Source: Leadbetterella sp. (GTDB taxonomy: Bacteria > Bacteroidota > Bacteroidia > Cytophagales > Spirosomataceae). Taken from it: a DNA stretch of 57,976 nucleotides. The position numbers and the translations under genes were made by a program. Under the pieces are notes generated by a model. That model did not search any database. It was not told the DNA's origin and saw nothing but the letters and a program-made list of their open reading frames with translations. Below, piece after piece: positions 26,073 to 34,414 of the stretch. The stretch spans positions 1 through 57,976 of the forward strand of contig JAHBUH010000027.1 in NCBI GenBank assembly GCA_019638185.1, in the 5' to 3' direction. Position 1 is the first letter of the stretch, and every line of letters starts with the position of its first letter.

Positions 26073-26358
26073 GCTGACACACATATCGAAACTCCTGGCG
26101 CTGACCGCCGCGGCTCTGCTGATCGTGATATCGGTACACGGACTCTTTTTGCATCACGATTCCCATGCCAAGCCCGGTGACAGCCACCCCTGTACCTTAT
26201 GTGAGGCCGCTATATTTCAATATACCTTCCCGGAAATCCCGCGTTTTGTGGCAGAGCTTACGGCTCCCGTCATTTCCCACACCTACCGGGAACCCCGCAT
26301 TTTCGTCAAAACCGTTCATCGTTTAGGCCTGAGAGGCCCCCCGTCTGTCGGCGTCTGA
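26062..26358 (+). CDS. Small membrane-anchored His/Cys-rich protein
   Basis: A 98-residue protein starting at TTG inside the last codons of the receptor gene (11-base overlap), so it is translationally coupled. One hydrophobic segment (LLALTAAALLIVISVHGLFL) is followed at once by HHDSHAKPGDSHPCTLCEA. That cluster, four histidines with a CxxC pair, looks like a metal site on the outer face of the membrane. The rest shows no known domain. I do not recognise a family with confidence. By position it probably takes part in metal handling with the receptor. Confidence 0.65.
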   Translation: MLSRLTHISKLLALTAAALLIVISVHGLFLHHDSHAKPGDSHPCTLCEAAIFQYTFPEIPRFVAELTAPVISHTYREPRIFVKTVHRLGLRGPPSVGV

Positions 26359-26363
26359 TTTTA

Positions 26364-26380
26364 CCCGGGGACACCCCGGG
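26364..26380 (+). terminator. GC-rich hairpin between the receptor pair and the DUF4625 genes
   Basis: CCCGGGG-ACA-CCCCGGG is a perfect 7-base stem with a 3-base loop, 6 bases past the stop codon, followed by CTACCTATTTTTA. It could partly terminate or process the transcript, giving unequal amounts of receptor and lipoproteins. Confidence 0.45.
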
Positions 26381-26469
26381 CTACCTATTTTTAGGATTTA
26401 GTGCAGGTACCGGGGAGTTTTCTTTTCCGGAAACCCGCGCTGTCCGTGAATTATATATCTTTTTAAACG

Positions 26470-26922
26470 ATGAAAAAATACTTATTTCTTTGGGTGGTGC
26501 TCCTGTCGGGATGCAGCTCCAATGAGCCGGAAATTGACAAAACCTATCCTGAGATCAGTACTCAGGGGATGTTTCCGCAGCCCTGTGCGGTGCTGGAACG
26601 GGGTAAAACACATACGTTCACCGTCACGTTTTCCGATAACCGTGAGCTGGGATCGTTTAACTTCGATATCCATAATAATTTTAATCATCATAACCACAGC
26701 ACCTCGGAGGGGACATGCGCGGAAGACCCGGTGAAAGCCCCGGTAAACCCGTTCCTACTGATCAAATCCGGGGATATCCCGGCCGGTAATACGCAGTATA
26801 CCGCTAATGTGCCGGTGACCGTTCCGGCCGACGTAGACGAGGGGGATTACCATTTTGCGGTGGGCGTGACAGATAAGACCGGCTGGCAGACCATCAAAAC
26901 GATGAGTATAAAAATCAAATAA
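26470..26922 (+). CDS. DUF4625 lipoprotein, His-rich
   Basis: A 150-residue exported lipoprotein. The signal sequence ends in LLSGC (Cys15). The mature part is one immunoglobulin-like DUF4625 domain: ERGKTHTFTVTFSDNRELGSFNFDIHNNFNHHNHST, then DEGDYHFAVGVTDKTGWQT. The central loop holds five histidines within twelve residues and a nearby Cys (GTCAED) with a partner earlier (QPCAVL), which suggests metal binding. The family is restricted mainly to Bacteroidota and has no assigned function. It lies downstream of the TonB receptor and 12 bases before a second DUF4625 gene. It could present metal to the receptor, as SusD-type lipoproteins do for sugars; this is inference. Confidence 0.8.
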   Translation: MKKYLFLWVVLLSGCSSNEPEIDKTYPEISTQGMFPQPCAVLERGKTHTFTVTFSDNRELGSFNFDIHNNFNHHNHSTSEGTCAEDPVKAPVNPFLLIKSGDIPAGNTQYTANVPVTVPADVDEGDYHFAVGVTDKTGWQTIKTMSIKIK

Positions 26923-26934
26923 TTTTAAATCAAA

Positions 26935-27324
26935 ATGAAAAACATATTTTTAGTAGTATTTGCCCTGGTTCTTTTTATTTCATGCAAAGACAAGGATGTG
27001 ACCGCTCCGCCGGTGATCTCCGATGTGGAAGTAGGTACGGGAGAAACCAATAACGGAAAAGTGGTGCGCGGCACCGAGCTTCACGTGGAAGCGCAGATTC
27101 TGGCCGAAGGCACCATCAGTAAGGCCGAAGTGCATATCAGCGGTGCAGGATGGGTATACGAGATGGACTTCCCTAACCTGGCAGGTAAGAAAAACGGCGA
27201 GATCCATACGCACATTGACGTGCCCGCTACCGCAGCGGTGGGGCATTACCATGTGCATATTTCAGTGACCGACCAGAAGGGACAGACCACCGAAGAAGAA
27301 GCCGAACTGGATATTACCGCGTGA
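26935..27324 (+). CDS. Second DUF4625 lipoprotein, His-rich
   Basis: A 129-residue lipoprotein with the lipobox LFISC (Cys17). The single DUF4625-like domain runs from PPVISDVEVG through RGTELHVEAQILAEG and ends with GHYHVHISVTDQKGQTTEEEA. Histidines appear in EIHTHIDVP and GHYHVHIS on neighbouring strands, a different arrangement from its upstream paralogue. The two are diverged tandem copies rather than a recent duplication. It is the last gene of the unit, followed by a strong hairpin. Confidence 0.75.
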   Translation: MKNIFLVVFALVLFISCKDKDVTAPPVISDVEVGTGETNNGKVVRGTELHVEAQILAEGTISKAEVHISGAGWVYEMDFPNLAGKKNGEIHTHIDVPATAAVGHYHVHISVTDQKGQTTEEEAELDITA

Positions 27325-27364
27325 TCCGGTACTGCCCGAAAAGACGTAATCTTTTGAAAATAAC

Positions 27365-27389
27365 GAAGGTGCCTTTCCCAGGCACCTTC
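27365..27389 (+). terminator. Hairpin ending the receptor / DUF4625 operon
   Basis: GAAGGTGCC and GGCACCTTC form a perfect 9-base stem around TTTCCCA, 40 bases past the stop codon. It is followed by CACTTTAAAAA, so the T-run is poor, but no gene lies between and the next promoter follows. Confidence 0.6.
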
Positions 27390-27415
27390 CACTTTAAAAA
27401 CTCTTCTGCATTCTG

Positions 27416-27446
27416 TTTCTTCACTCACCGGTAACCTTTATATTTA
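27416..27446 (+). promoter_or_regulatory. Predicted promoter of the second outer-membrane operon
   Basis: TTTC (27416-27419), a 19-base spacer and TATATTTA (27439-27446) each differ by one base from the TTTG / TAnnTTTG consensus. The expected start of transcription is about 20 bases before the ATG at 27474. Confidence 0.45.
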
Positions 27447-27473
27447 CGGGTTGATTGCTGATATCTGTTGAGA

Positions 27474-28130
27474 ATGAAAAAGCTATTAGAATGTTGGTTT
27501 TGTATTTTACCCTTAATCCCCGCCACTGCTCAAAGTTCCAAAGAAAAAATCTATGACGGAAGGGAATATGTACTCAGCAGTGTTCGTATTTCCGGAACTT
27601 CCTTTTTCCGGGATGGCGAAAACCCGCAGAATAACACCCTCCTGTTTGACAAGGTACTCTACCGGGATGTGCGGCTGCTCTACGACATCCGCACGGACGA
27701 GCTCATCACCCAGCGGCCCGGAGTGGCCAAAGACATCATTGTGGTGAAGGAACTGGTAGATTTCTTTACGCTGGGTAGAGATACCCTGGTCCACCTGAAA
27801 GAAGCGGGCACGGGGCTACCCGACGGCTTTTACCTGCAGATTTTTAACTCGCCCGCCTATAAAAGCGTGGCGCGTTATAAAAAGGAGCTCAAAGAGCCCC
27901 GGGCGGTTAAAGAAAAAAGCTATTATTCAGAAACGGTGAAATACTTTATGAAGACCCCGGGTTCAGATCATTTTATACCGGTAAGAAATATACAGAACTT
28001 ACTTTCTATCGATAAACAGTACAAAAAGAAATTGAGACGTTTATTACGTACTGAGGGAGACAGCGATAACTTCCCGGCATCCATTGCCCTGGTTTTGGAC
28101 TATCTTAACAAAGCCTCCAGACATGAATAA
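27474..28130 (+). CDS. Secreted protein of unknown function preceding a TonB receptor
   Basis: A 218-residue protein starting at ATG 27474, with a signal peptide ending near PATAQ. The mature part is mixed alpha/beta, with KIYDGREYVLSSVRISGTSFF early and a lysine/arginine-rich helical C-terminus (KQYKKKLRRLLRTEGD). No domain is recognised. Its last 8 bases overlap the start of the STN-type receptor gene, so the two are co-translated. It probably works with that receptor in the envelope, for example as a periplasmic accessory factor. Confidence 0.65.
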   Translation: MKKLLECWFCILPLIPATAQSSKEKIYDGREYVLSSVRISGTSFFRDGENPQNNTLLFDKVLYRDVRLLYDIRTDELITQRPGVAKDIIVVKELVDFFTLGRDTLVHLKEAGTGLPDGFYLQIFNSPAYKSVARYKKELKEPRAVKEKSYYSETVKYFMKTPGSDHFIPVRNIQNLLSIDKQYKKKLRRLLRTEGDSDNFPASIALVLDYLNKASRHE

Positions 28131-30849
28131 AACCTGTTTTTTCTGGCTGATTATTTTTGTATCCCTCAAAGGAATGGCCCAAAATGACCGGGTAAGCCTG
28201 AACCTGGCTTCTGCCCGCTTCAGCGATATGGTCCGGAGCCTGGAAAGCCAGACGCCCTATAAATTCTATTACCTGCCTGCAGATACCGACAGCCTCCTGA
28301 TCAGCTATTCAGGTACCAATAAAGCCCTGTCTGAAGTACTATCCGAAATACTGCATCCCCTGAATTTCCGGTTTGCCACAGATCCCCGTAAAAAGATCTA
28401 TATCACCCGGGATGCATTTATTCTTACGGAATTCCGGGACATCCACGGTTCAAAACCCACCGCTATACCTGATGTAGTGATCCGCGACTTCCTGGAAGCT
28501 CAGCCCGAAGACATCTCCATTGAAAATAAGGTGTTTGAGATCGGGAATAAAGACCGGCCCGTGAAAGGGGAGAAGACGCTTTCCGGCTATATCCGGAGTA
28601 AAAATACAGGCGCCCCCGTAAGCTCCGCCACCGTAAGCCTGGTGGGCCGGTCTGCGGCCGTACAGACCGACCAGCACGGGTACTACAGCCTTATCGTTCC
28701 TGAAGAGCGCAGCGTTTTAGTGGTCAGCAGTGTAGGCCTGCGTGAAACCCGGCGGCAGCTGGTAATGTACGGAAGCGGCCGGCTGGATATTGAAATGACA
28801 GACCAGGTTTTCTCCCTGAACGAGGTAGTAGTGGCCGGCGAAAGGGGTAACCAGGTAAAGAGAATCCAGATGGGCCTGGAAAAACTAAATATCAAAACCA
28901 TCAAACAGACGCCCGCCGTTTTCGGAGAAGCCGATGTGATCAGTGTGATCCTGACGCTACCGGGCGTACAGACCGTGGGCGAAGCGGCTAACGGCTTTAA
29001 TGTACGGGGCGGTGCCACGGATCAGAACCTGGTCCTCTTTAATGACGCCACCATCTTTAACCCCTCGCATTTCTTCGGCCTGTTTTCTTCTTTTAACCCC
29101 GATGCCGTTAACCAGGTGGAGCTCTATAAAAGCAGTATCCCTGCCCGCTTCGGAGGGCGGCTGTCGTCCGTGCTGGACGTGGCCGGGAAAGAGGGGAACC
29201 GGAACAAACTCTCCGGGGCCGGTGGTATAGGCCTGCTCACCGGGAGGGTATCGCTGGATGGCCCCATCGGGAAAAAAACGCAGTTCCTGGCCGGCGCCCG
29301 GAGCACGTATTCCGACTGGCTGCTGAAAGTGATCCCGGATGATGCCTACCGTAACAGCAGCGCTTCTTTTTACGACATTAACGGGCAGATCAGCCATTAT
29401 CTGAACGAGAAAGACGCGTTTTACCTGACCGGATATGCCAGCCGCGACCGCTTCAGCTTTGAAAACGGCATCACCTACGGTTACCGGAACGCCAACGTAA
29501 ACGGCAAATGGAAGCGGATATTTAATGGCAATGTCCATAGTATTCTCACCCTGGGTCATGATGAATACGGCTTCAATGTAGCCGACCGGAATAACGCGGC
29601 CAATGCATTTGATATGCAGTATTTCATAGGCCAATCTTTCTTAAAGGCCGATGTTTACCACCAGCTCCACGAGCGGCATAAGCTGAACTACGGGCTGCAA
29701 ACCACGCTTTACGCCATTCAGCCGGGCAAAAGGCTTCCGGCAGGGGAAGAGTCAATCGTGACTCCCCAATCCCTCCAGAATGAACAGGCCCTGGAATCTG
29801 CGCTCTATGTTTCAGACACCTATACCCTGAGTGACCGGTTCAGTGTGGACGCCGGCATCCGGTATGTGATGTACCAATACCTGGGGCCCCGCAGTGTCAA
29901 CCGTTACAGCGACGGCCTGCCCAAAAGCCCGGAAACCCTGGAGGAAACCCTTCACTACGGATCCGGAAAAAACATCAAAACCTATACGGGTCCGGAATTC
30001 AGGCTCGGCCTCCGCTATGCGTTTTCGAACCAGAGTTCCGTAAAGCTGGGCTATAACTCCCTGCATCAATTCATTCATATGCTGTCCAATACCACGGCAG
30101 CCACGCCTACCGACTCCTGGAAGCTGAGTGACCCGCACATTAAACCGCAGTTCGGCGACCAGCTGAGCCTGGGCTATTACCGGAATATGGCCTCCTCCAA
30201 AGTGGAAACATCGGTGGAAGTTTACTATAAACGCATTCATCATTACCTGGACTACAAAAGTGGTGCGGTGCTGCTCATGAATGAAACCATAGAAACGGAT
30301 GTGCTGGGAACCGAAGCCCGCGCCTACGGGGTGGAACTGATGGCCAAAAAAACTACCGGTAAACTGAACGGGTGGATCAGCTATACCCTGTCTAAAGCAC
30401 AGCAAAGGACCACCGGGGCGGAAACCATTAATAACGGCCGTTATTATAACAGTAATTTCGACAAGCCGCATAACCTGACCATGGTAGGAAATTACCGGTT
30501 TTCGCATCGCTACAGTTTTTCCATGAATACCACCTACAGTACGGGAAGGCCCATCACCCTGCCCATCGCCAAATATGAATTTGCAGGATCGGAACGCGTA
30601 TTTTACTCGGAAAGGAATAAATACAGGGTGCCTGATTTTTTCAGGATGGACCTTTCCCTTAACATAGAAGGGAATCACAAGATCAAAAAACTGGCCCACA
30701 GTTCCTGGACCGTGGGGGTGTATAACGTGACCGGCAGAAAGAACCCGTTCTCCATCTACTACGTATCGGAAGCGGGTAAAATTAAAGGGTACAAGCTTTC
30801 TGTTTTCGGCCACCAGATTCCTTTCCTGACTTATAACTTCAGATTTTGA
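28123..30849 (+). CDS. TonB-dependent receptor with STN domain
   Basis: A 908-residue receptor; the start is ATG 28123, within the end of the preceding gene. The signal peptide ends at GMAQ. Residues ~20-95 form an STN (secretin/TonB short N-terminal) domain (VSLNLASARFSDMVRSLESQ...). Then come a linker, a carboxypeptidase-regulatory-like domain (~165-245), a plug (~250-370; FGEADVISVILTLPGVQT, FNVRGGATDQNLVLFNDATIFN, RFGGRLSSVLDV) and a barrel ending in IPFLTYNFRF. STN domains in FecA-type transducers contact anti-sigma factors, but no sigma/anti-sigma pair is encoded nearby; many Bacteroidota receptors carry STN without one. It is followed by a DUF4249 gene, as in the operon at 16.4-20.2 kb. 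Confidence 0.9.
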   Translation: MNKTCFFWLIIFVSLKGMAQNDRVSLNLASARFSDMVRSLESQTPYKFYYLPADTDSLLISYSGTNKALSEVLSEILHPLNFRFATDPRKKIYITRDAFILTEFRDIHGSKPTAIPDVVIRDFLEAQPEDISIENKVFEIGNKDRPVKGEKTLSGYIRSKNTGAPVSSATVSLVGRSAAVQTDQHGYYSLIVPEERSVLVVSSVGLRETRRQLVMYGSGRLDIEMTDQVFSLNEVVVAGERGNQVKRIQMGLEKLNIKTIKQTPAVFGEADVISVILTLPGVQTVGEAANGFNVRGGATDQNLVLFNDATIFNPSHFFGLFSSFNPDAVNQVELYKSSIPARFGGRLSSVLDVAGKEGNRNKLSGAGGIGLLTGRVSLDGPIGKKTQFLAGARSTYSDWLLKVIPDDAYRNSSASFYDINGQISHYLNEKDAFYLTGYASRDRFSFENGITYGYRNANVNGKWKRIFNGNVHSILTLGHDEYGFNVADRNNAANAFDMQYFIGQSFLKADVYHQLHERHKLNYGLQTTLYAIQPGKRLPAGEESIVTPQSLQNEQALESALYVSDTYTLSDRFSVDAGIRYVMYQYLGPRSVNRYSDGLPKSPETLEETLHYGSGKNIKTYTGPEFRLGLRYAFSNQSSVKLGYNSLHQFIHMLSNTTAATPTDSWKLSDPHIKPQFGDQLSLGYYRNMASSKVETSVEVYYKRIHHYLDYKSGAVLLMNETIETDVLGTEARAYGVELMAKKTTGKLNGWISYTLSKAQQRTTGAETINNGRYYNSNFDKPHNLTMVGNYRFSHRYSFSMNTTYSTGRPITLPIAKYEFAGSERVFYSERNKYRVPDFFRMDLSLNIEGNHKIKKLAHSSWTVGVYNVTGRKNPFSIYYVSEAGKIKGYKLSVFGHQIPFLTYNFRF

Positions 30850-30854
30850 CGAGC

Positions 30855-32015
30855 ATGAAAGCGGTTACTAAAATATTTCAGCTGATCATGGGGGCTATGC
30901 TTCTTTTTTCCTGTGAAGAACTTTATACCCCCGTTTACGAGCAGGAAGATGCCAGCCCTATCCTGATCATTGAGGGTTATATCGATATGAGCGGTAACTC
31001 CCGCTTCAAACTCAGCCAGACGGTGCCGCTGAACGCCGAAGAGAGTAGGGTGCCCGTGGCAAACGCCACTTTAGCGGTGGAATCAGAAACAGGCCAGGCT
31101 TATGCTTCTTTCACTTCCACGGCGGGAGGGCAATACACCCTCTCCCACCCGGCACTGCCTATGACCACCCGCTACCGCGTGCGCATTAAAACACGGGGAA
31201 ATGAATACCTTTCCGATTGGGTCACGCCCTACGCCACTTCTGAAATATCCGGGATAGATCACCAGAGAACCGATACCGGGGTAGATATCCTGGTAAGTAC
31301 CGTGAACCGTAACGATAACTCCCGGTATTACCGCTGGGAATTTGAGGAAACCTGGAAATTCTCCGCCCGCTTTTTTAGCGCGATGGTTTTTGAAAGGGGT
31401 GAGGTCAGGTTCCGGAAGCAACCCGAAGAGAACATTTCCGTATGTTTCCGGCAGGAAAAATCTTCAGACATCGTCATCGGCACTACGGATAATCTCTCAG
31501 ACAATACCATCTCCAGGCAAAAGATACAGTTTATTCCCAATTTATCCGACAAACTGATGAACCGCTACTCTATCCTGGTAAAGCAGTTCAGCATCAGTAA
31601 GGAGGCCTGGCTTTTCTGGAGTATCCTGAAAAAAAATTCAGAGTCGGTAGGCGATATTTTCGGCTCCATGCCCTCTGAGCTAAAAGGAAACGTACACAAT
31701 ACCACCAACCCCCGGGAGCCGGTAATTGCCATGATAGAAGCCTCATGGCCGGCTCAGAAAAGAGTTTATATCAGTAATAATGACATGGGGTCCTGGGCCG
31801 TTTCCATCCCCTTTTACAGCGGCTGTGAATATATGGAAGTACCTGTGGGAGAAGCCGCATCCCTCTTTAGTAACCCGGCTGTTATCCCACTCAGTGACAT
31901 TTACAAGGTGCCGGACGCACCGCCCACTCATTATTCCTATACCACCAGCAGATGTACCGACTGTACACTGAGAGGCGGCTATCTGAATGTACCTGATTTC
32001 TGGACAGATTTATAA
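30855..32015 (+). CDS. DUF4249 lipoprotein (second copy)
   Basis: A 386-residue lipoprotein starting at ATG 30855, 5 bases after the receptor stop codon. The signal ends in LLFSC. The DUF4249 fold starts at SPILIIEGYIDMSGNSRFKLSQT and continues with VANATLAVESETGQAY and TRYRVRIKTRGNEYLSDW. It is about 75 residues longer than the copy at 19.3-20.2 kb, chiefly in the C-terminal half, which ends in a Cys pair (SRCTDCTLRGGYLNVPDFW) that is typical of the family. It is the receptor's partner by position; the ligand is unknown. Confidence 0.85.
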   Translation: MKAVTKIFQLIMGAMLLFSCEELYTPVYEQEDASPILIIEGYIDMSGNSRFKLSQTVPLNAEESRVPVANATLAVESETGQAYASFTSTAGGQYTLSHPALPMTTRYRVRIKTRGNEYLSDWVTPYATSEISGIDHQRTDTGVDILVSTVNRNDNSRYYRWEFEETWKFSARFFSAMVFERGEVRFRKQPEENISVCFRQEKSSDIVIGTTDNLSDNTISRQKIQFIPNLSDKLMNRYSILVKQFSISKEAWLFWSILKKNSESVGDIFGSMPSELKGNVHNTTNPREPVIAMIEASWPAQKRVYISNNDMGSWAVSIPFYSGCEYMEVPVGEAASLFSNPAVIPLSDIYKVPDAPPTHYSYTTSRCTDCTLRGGYLNVPDFWTDL

Positions 32016-32019
32016 TACT

Positions 32020-34350
32020 ATGCGGTTCATAATTCCTATTATACTGGTGATAAGTTATTCGCTGTCTTTTGGTCAGAAGGCAGGAACGGAAAGCATTTAT
32101 GTTCATACCGACAAGGAAATTTATTTCCCGGGCGAGATTCTCTGGTATAAAGTATATGCCGTACATACGGATGACCTCACGCCGGTAAACCAGCGTTCTG
32201 TGGCGTATATTGACCTCACAGACAGCCAGGGCACCCCGGTACTTCAGAATAAGGCAGAGCTGGGGCCGGCTACCCGGAACGGAGGGTCTGTTTTTATTCC
32301 CCAGCGGCTGGCCTCCGGTACCTACACGCTGACCGGTGCCACGCTGGCGTCAGAAGCGGGCGGGCGGTCATTCTCCAAAAAAATCACCATTCTGAACCCC
32401 TTTACCCTCCTGGATACCCTCTCCGCGCCTCCCGGAACTACCTATACGCTCCGGTTATTCCCCGAGGGCGGAACGCTGGTGAGCGGCATACCCACCCGCA
32501 TAGGGTATAAAGTATCGGACAGCCGGGGAAAGGGAGTAAAGGCCTCACTTATTTTTCCTGACGGCACCCGCGGTTTTTCCAATGCCTTCGGAATCGGAAG
32601 CTTCCGGGTAGTTCCGGGCGGCGTTACGTCGGGCGGCGTTACGTCGGCGGCCGGCGTTCCGGGCGGCGTTCCGGGCGGCGTTACGTCGGGCGGCGATCCG
32701 TCGGATGGCCTCCAGCCCAAAGTAAAAGTCCTCCTTCCTGACGGGCAGGAGTTCGAACAGCCGCTGCCCGCCGCCCTGAAAACAGGATACGTGTTAAATG
32801 CCGAAGATAAAGGAGATCACTACCTGGTCCATATCGCCTCGGCAGGCCATGACGGCGAAACCCTCACCCTGTTTTCGGAATCTTCCGCCAGGAAAACCGT
32901 AAAATACGGGATAAACCTGAGCGCTTCGGGTGCAGCCACCCAGCGGATTCCCCGGGCACAGCTACCGGAAGGAACCTCACGGCTCACCCTGCTTCGTCAT
33001 GACGGCAGCCCTTTGGCCGAAAGAATACTCTTCCGTGCCCCGGAGAAAATCCTCCGGTTAAACCCGGCTTTGAACAAAACCACCTTTTCCGGCCGGGAAG
33101 AGGTTACCCTGTCCCTGAACCAGCTCACCCCGGATCCGGCCCTCACGGCCGATATTTCGGTTTCTGTCAAAAAAACAGATGACGTGCAGCAGCCTTCCCC
33201 GGAAACTATCCGCTCCTATCTCTATCTCCGCAAAGACCTGTCAGGCGAGATTGAAAACCCGGATTACTATTTCTCCGATGCTGAGACCGGGAAGGCAGAC
33301 CTGGATAACCTGCTACTGACCCATGGCTGGAGAAAATTCAAAAACCAACCCACCGGTGAGGAAGGCCGTTATCACAGCATACGCATACGGTTTACCGGGA
33401 AACCCGACGGGGAGCCTTTAAGCGGCCGGGAAGCCACCCTGAGTGTGCCGTCACGAAACCCCATGATTTATACGGCGGTTACGGATACCAACGGCGTGGC
33501 GGTTTTCCAGGTAAAAAATATATACGGAACCTATAACCTGGTCACCCGCCTGACCTCCGGTGAGCTTTCCCATGCCGAAATCCTGAAATTCCGTCCCGAA
33601 GCGGAATCCTTTTCGCCCACCGACCTCAGCGGTATATCGCAAAGCACTTATAATGAATATGCCATTAATGCCCAGGTAGAGAGTATTTTTTCCGGGAAGA
33701 ACCGGACTACTTATTCCCTTCCTGCCGCGCTGGATTCCATTCCTTTTTTCGGTAAAGCCGATGCCCGGTATCGCCTGAACGACTACACCCGCTTTGTGAT
33801 CATGGAAGAGGTATTGCGGGAATATGTGAAGGAAGTGATGGTTAGAAAAAACAAAGACGATTTCCGCCTCCGGGCTCTGGATGCAGCCCGGAGAGCCTAT
33901 TTTAACGATAACCCCCTGATCCTGCTGGACGGTGTTCCCGTAGCTCACCCTAATTCTATCCTGGCTTATGATCCTTTGAAAGTGGAGACCATTGATGTAG
34001 TTACCTCCCGTTTCTATTTTGGAGAAAATACCTATGACGGCATCGTCAGCTTTAACACTTATAAAGGGGTATTGGAAGACTACTCCCTGGATCCCTCCTG
34101 CAGTGTATTTACCTATGAGGGGCTGCAGCCCGAAAGGGAGTTTTACTCCCCGCGGGCGCCGGGAGTGGCCTCCGTACCGGATAACCGCACCGTACTTTAC
34201 TGGAATCCCACGGTTATCCTTTCGGGGGAAGAAAGCCGGTCATTAAAATTTTCCACTTCGGATCTGCCCGGAGAATATGTGATCGATATCCAGGGAATAG
34301 ACCGTGCCGGCAGGCCCGGAAGCGCTACCCTGAGGTTTTCCGTGAAGTAG
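32020..34350 (+). CDS. Macroglobulin-like exported protein with a TonB-plug-like C-terminus
   Basis: A 776-residue protein starting at ATG 32020, 4 bases after the DUF4249 gene. The signal peptide ends at SFGQ. The N-terminal part (ESIYVHTDKEIYFPGEILWYKVYA) is the MG2 domain of the alpha-2-macroglobulin family, followed by further beta-sandwich domains. Around 32611-32706 an in-frame tandem repeat encodes a Gly/Val/Ser-rich linker. The C-terminal ~150 residues contain NPLILLDGVPVAHPNSILAYDP and VETIDVVTSRFYFG, the wording of a TonB-receptor plug, but no barrel follows. Such proteins are frequent beside TonB/DUF4249 loci in this phylum and are thought to act in the periplasm or at the surface. 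The exact role is unknown. Confidence 0.75.
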   Translation: MRFIIPIILVISYSLSFGQKAGTESIYVHTDKEIYFPGEILWYKVYAVHTDDLTPVNQRSVAYIDLTDSQGTPVLQNKAELGPATRNGGSVFIPQRLASGTYTLTGATLASEAGGRSFSKKITILNPFTLLDTLSAPPGTTYTLRLFPEGGTLVSGIPTRIGYKVSDSRGKGVKASLIFPDGTRGFSNAFGIGSFRVVPGGVTSGGVTSAAGVPGGVPGGVTSGGDPSDGLQPKVKVLLPDGQEFEQPLPAALKTGYVLNAEDKGDHYLVHIASAGHDGETLTLFSESSARKTVKYGINLSASGAATQRIPRAQLPEGTSRLTLLRHDGSPLAERILFRAPEKILRLNPALNKTTFSGREEVTLSLNQLTPDPALTADISVSVKKTDDVQQPSPETIRSYLYLRKDLSGEIENPDYYFSDAETGKADLDNLLLTHGWRKFKNQPTGEEGRYHSIRIRFTGKPDGEPLSGREATLSVPSRNPMIYTAVTDTNGVAVFQVKNIYGTYNLVTRLTSGELSHAEILKFRPEAESFSPTDLSGISQSTYNEYAINAQVESIFSGKNRTTYSLPAALDSIPFFGKADARYRLNDYTRFVIMEEVLREYVKEVMVRKNKDDFRLRALDAARRAYFNDNPLILLDGVPVAHPNSILAYDPLKVETIDVVTSRFYFGENTYDGIVSFNTYKGVLEDYSLDPSCSVFTYEGLQPEREFYSPRAPGVASVPDNRTVLYWNPTVILSGEESRSLKFSTSDLPGEYVIDIQGIDRAGRPGSATLRFSVK
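32611..32706 (+). repeat. In-frame GC-rich tandem repeat inside the macroglobulin-like gene
   Basis: Units of the kind GTTCCGGGCGGC (12 bases) and GTTACGTCGGGCGGC (15 bases), with one 18-base variant, follow each other about seven times. All unit lengths are multiples of three, so gain or loss of units changes only the length of a Gly-Val-Ser/Pro linker, never the frame. The stretch is absent from the usual domain layout of this family. Confidence 0.8.
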
Positions 34351-34353
34351 GAA

Positions 34354-34361
34354 TATATTTG
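34354..34361 (+). promoter_or_regulatory. Predicted -7 promoter element for the metalloprotease gene
   Basis: TATATTTG is a perfect match to TAnnTTTG, 4 bases past the preceding stop codon and 54 bases before the ATG. No TTTG is found 19 bases upstream, only a T-rich GTTTTC at a shorter spacing. Confidence 0.35.
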
Positions 34362-34414
34362 CACTACTTTTCGTACTTTTATGCTTCTTTACAAACTAAC
34401 TCTAAATTTTAATC

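Noticed and set aside
28123-30849. STN-domain receptor considered as a FecA-type signal transducer
   Set aside because: No extracytoplasmic sigma factor or anti-sigma gene is present in the neighbourhood; STN alone is common in this phylum.
32611-32706. Tandem repeats considered as a CRISPR array or phase-variation tract
   Set aside because: Units are 12-18 bases, contiguous without spacers, inside a coding frame and all multiples of three, so neither CRISPR nor frame switching fits.
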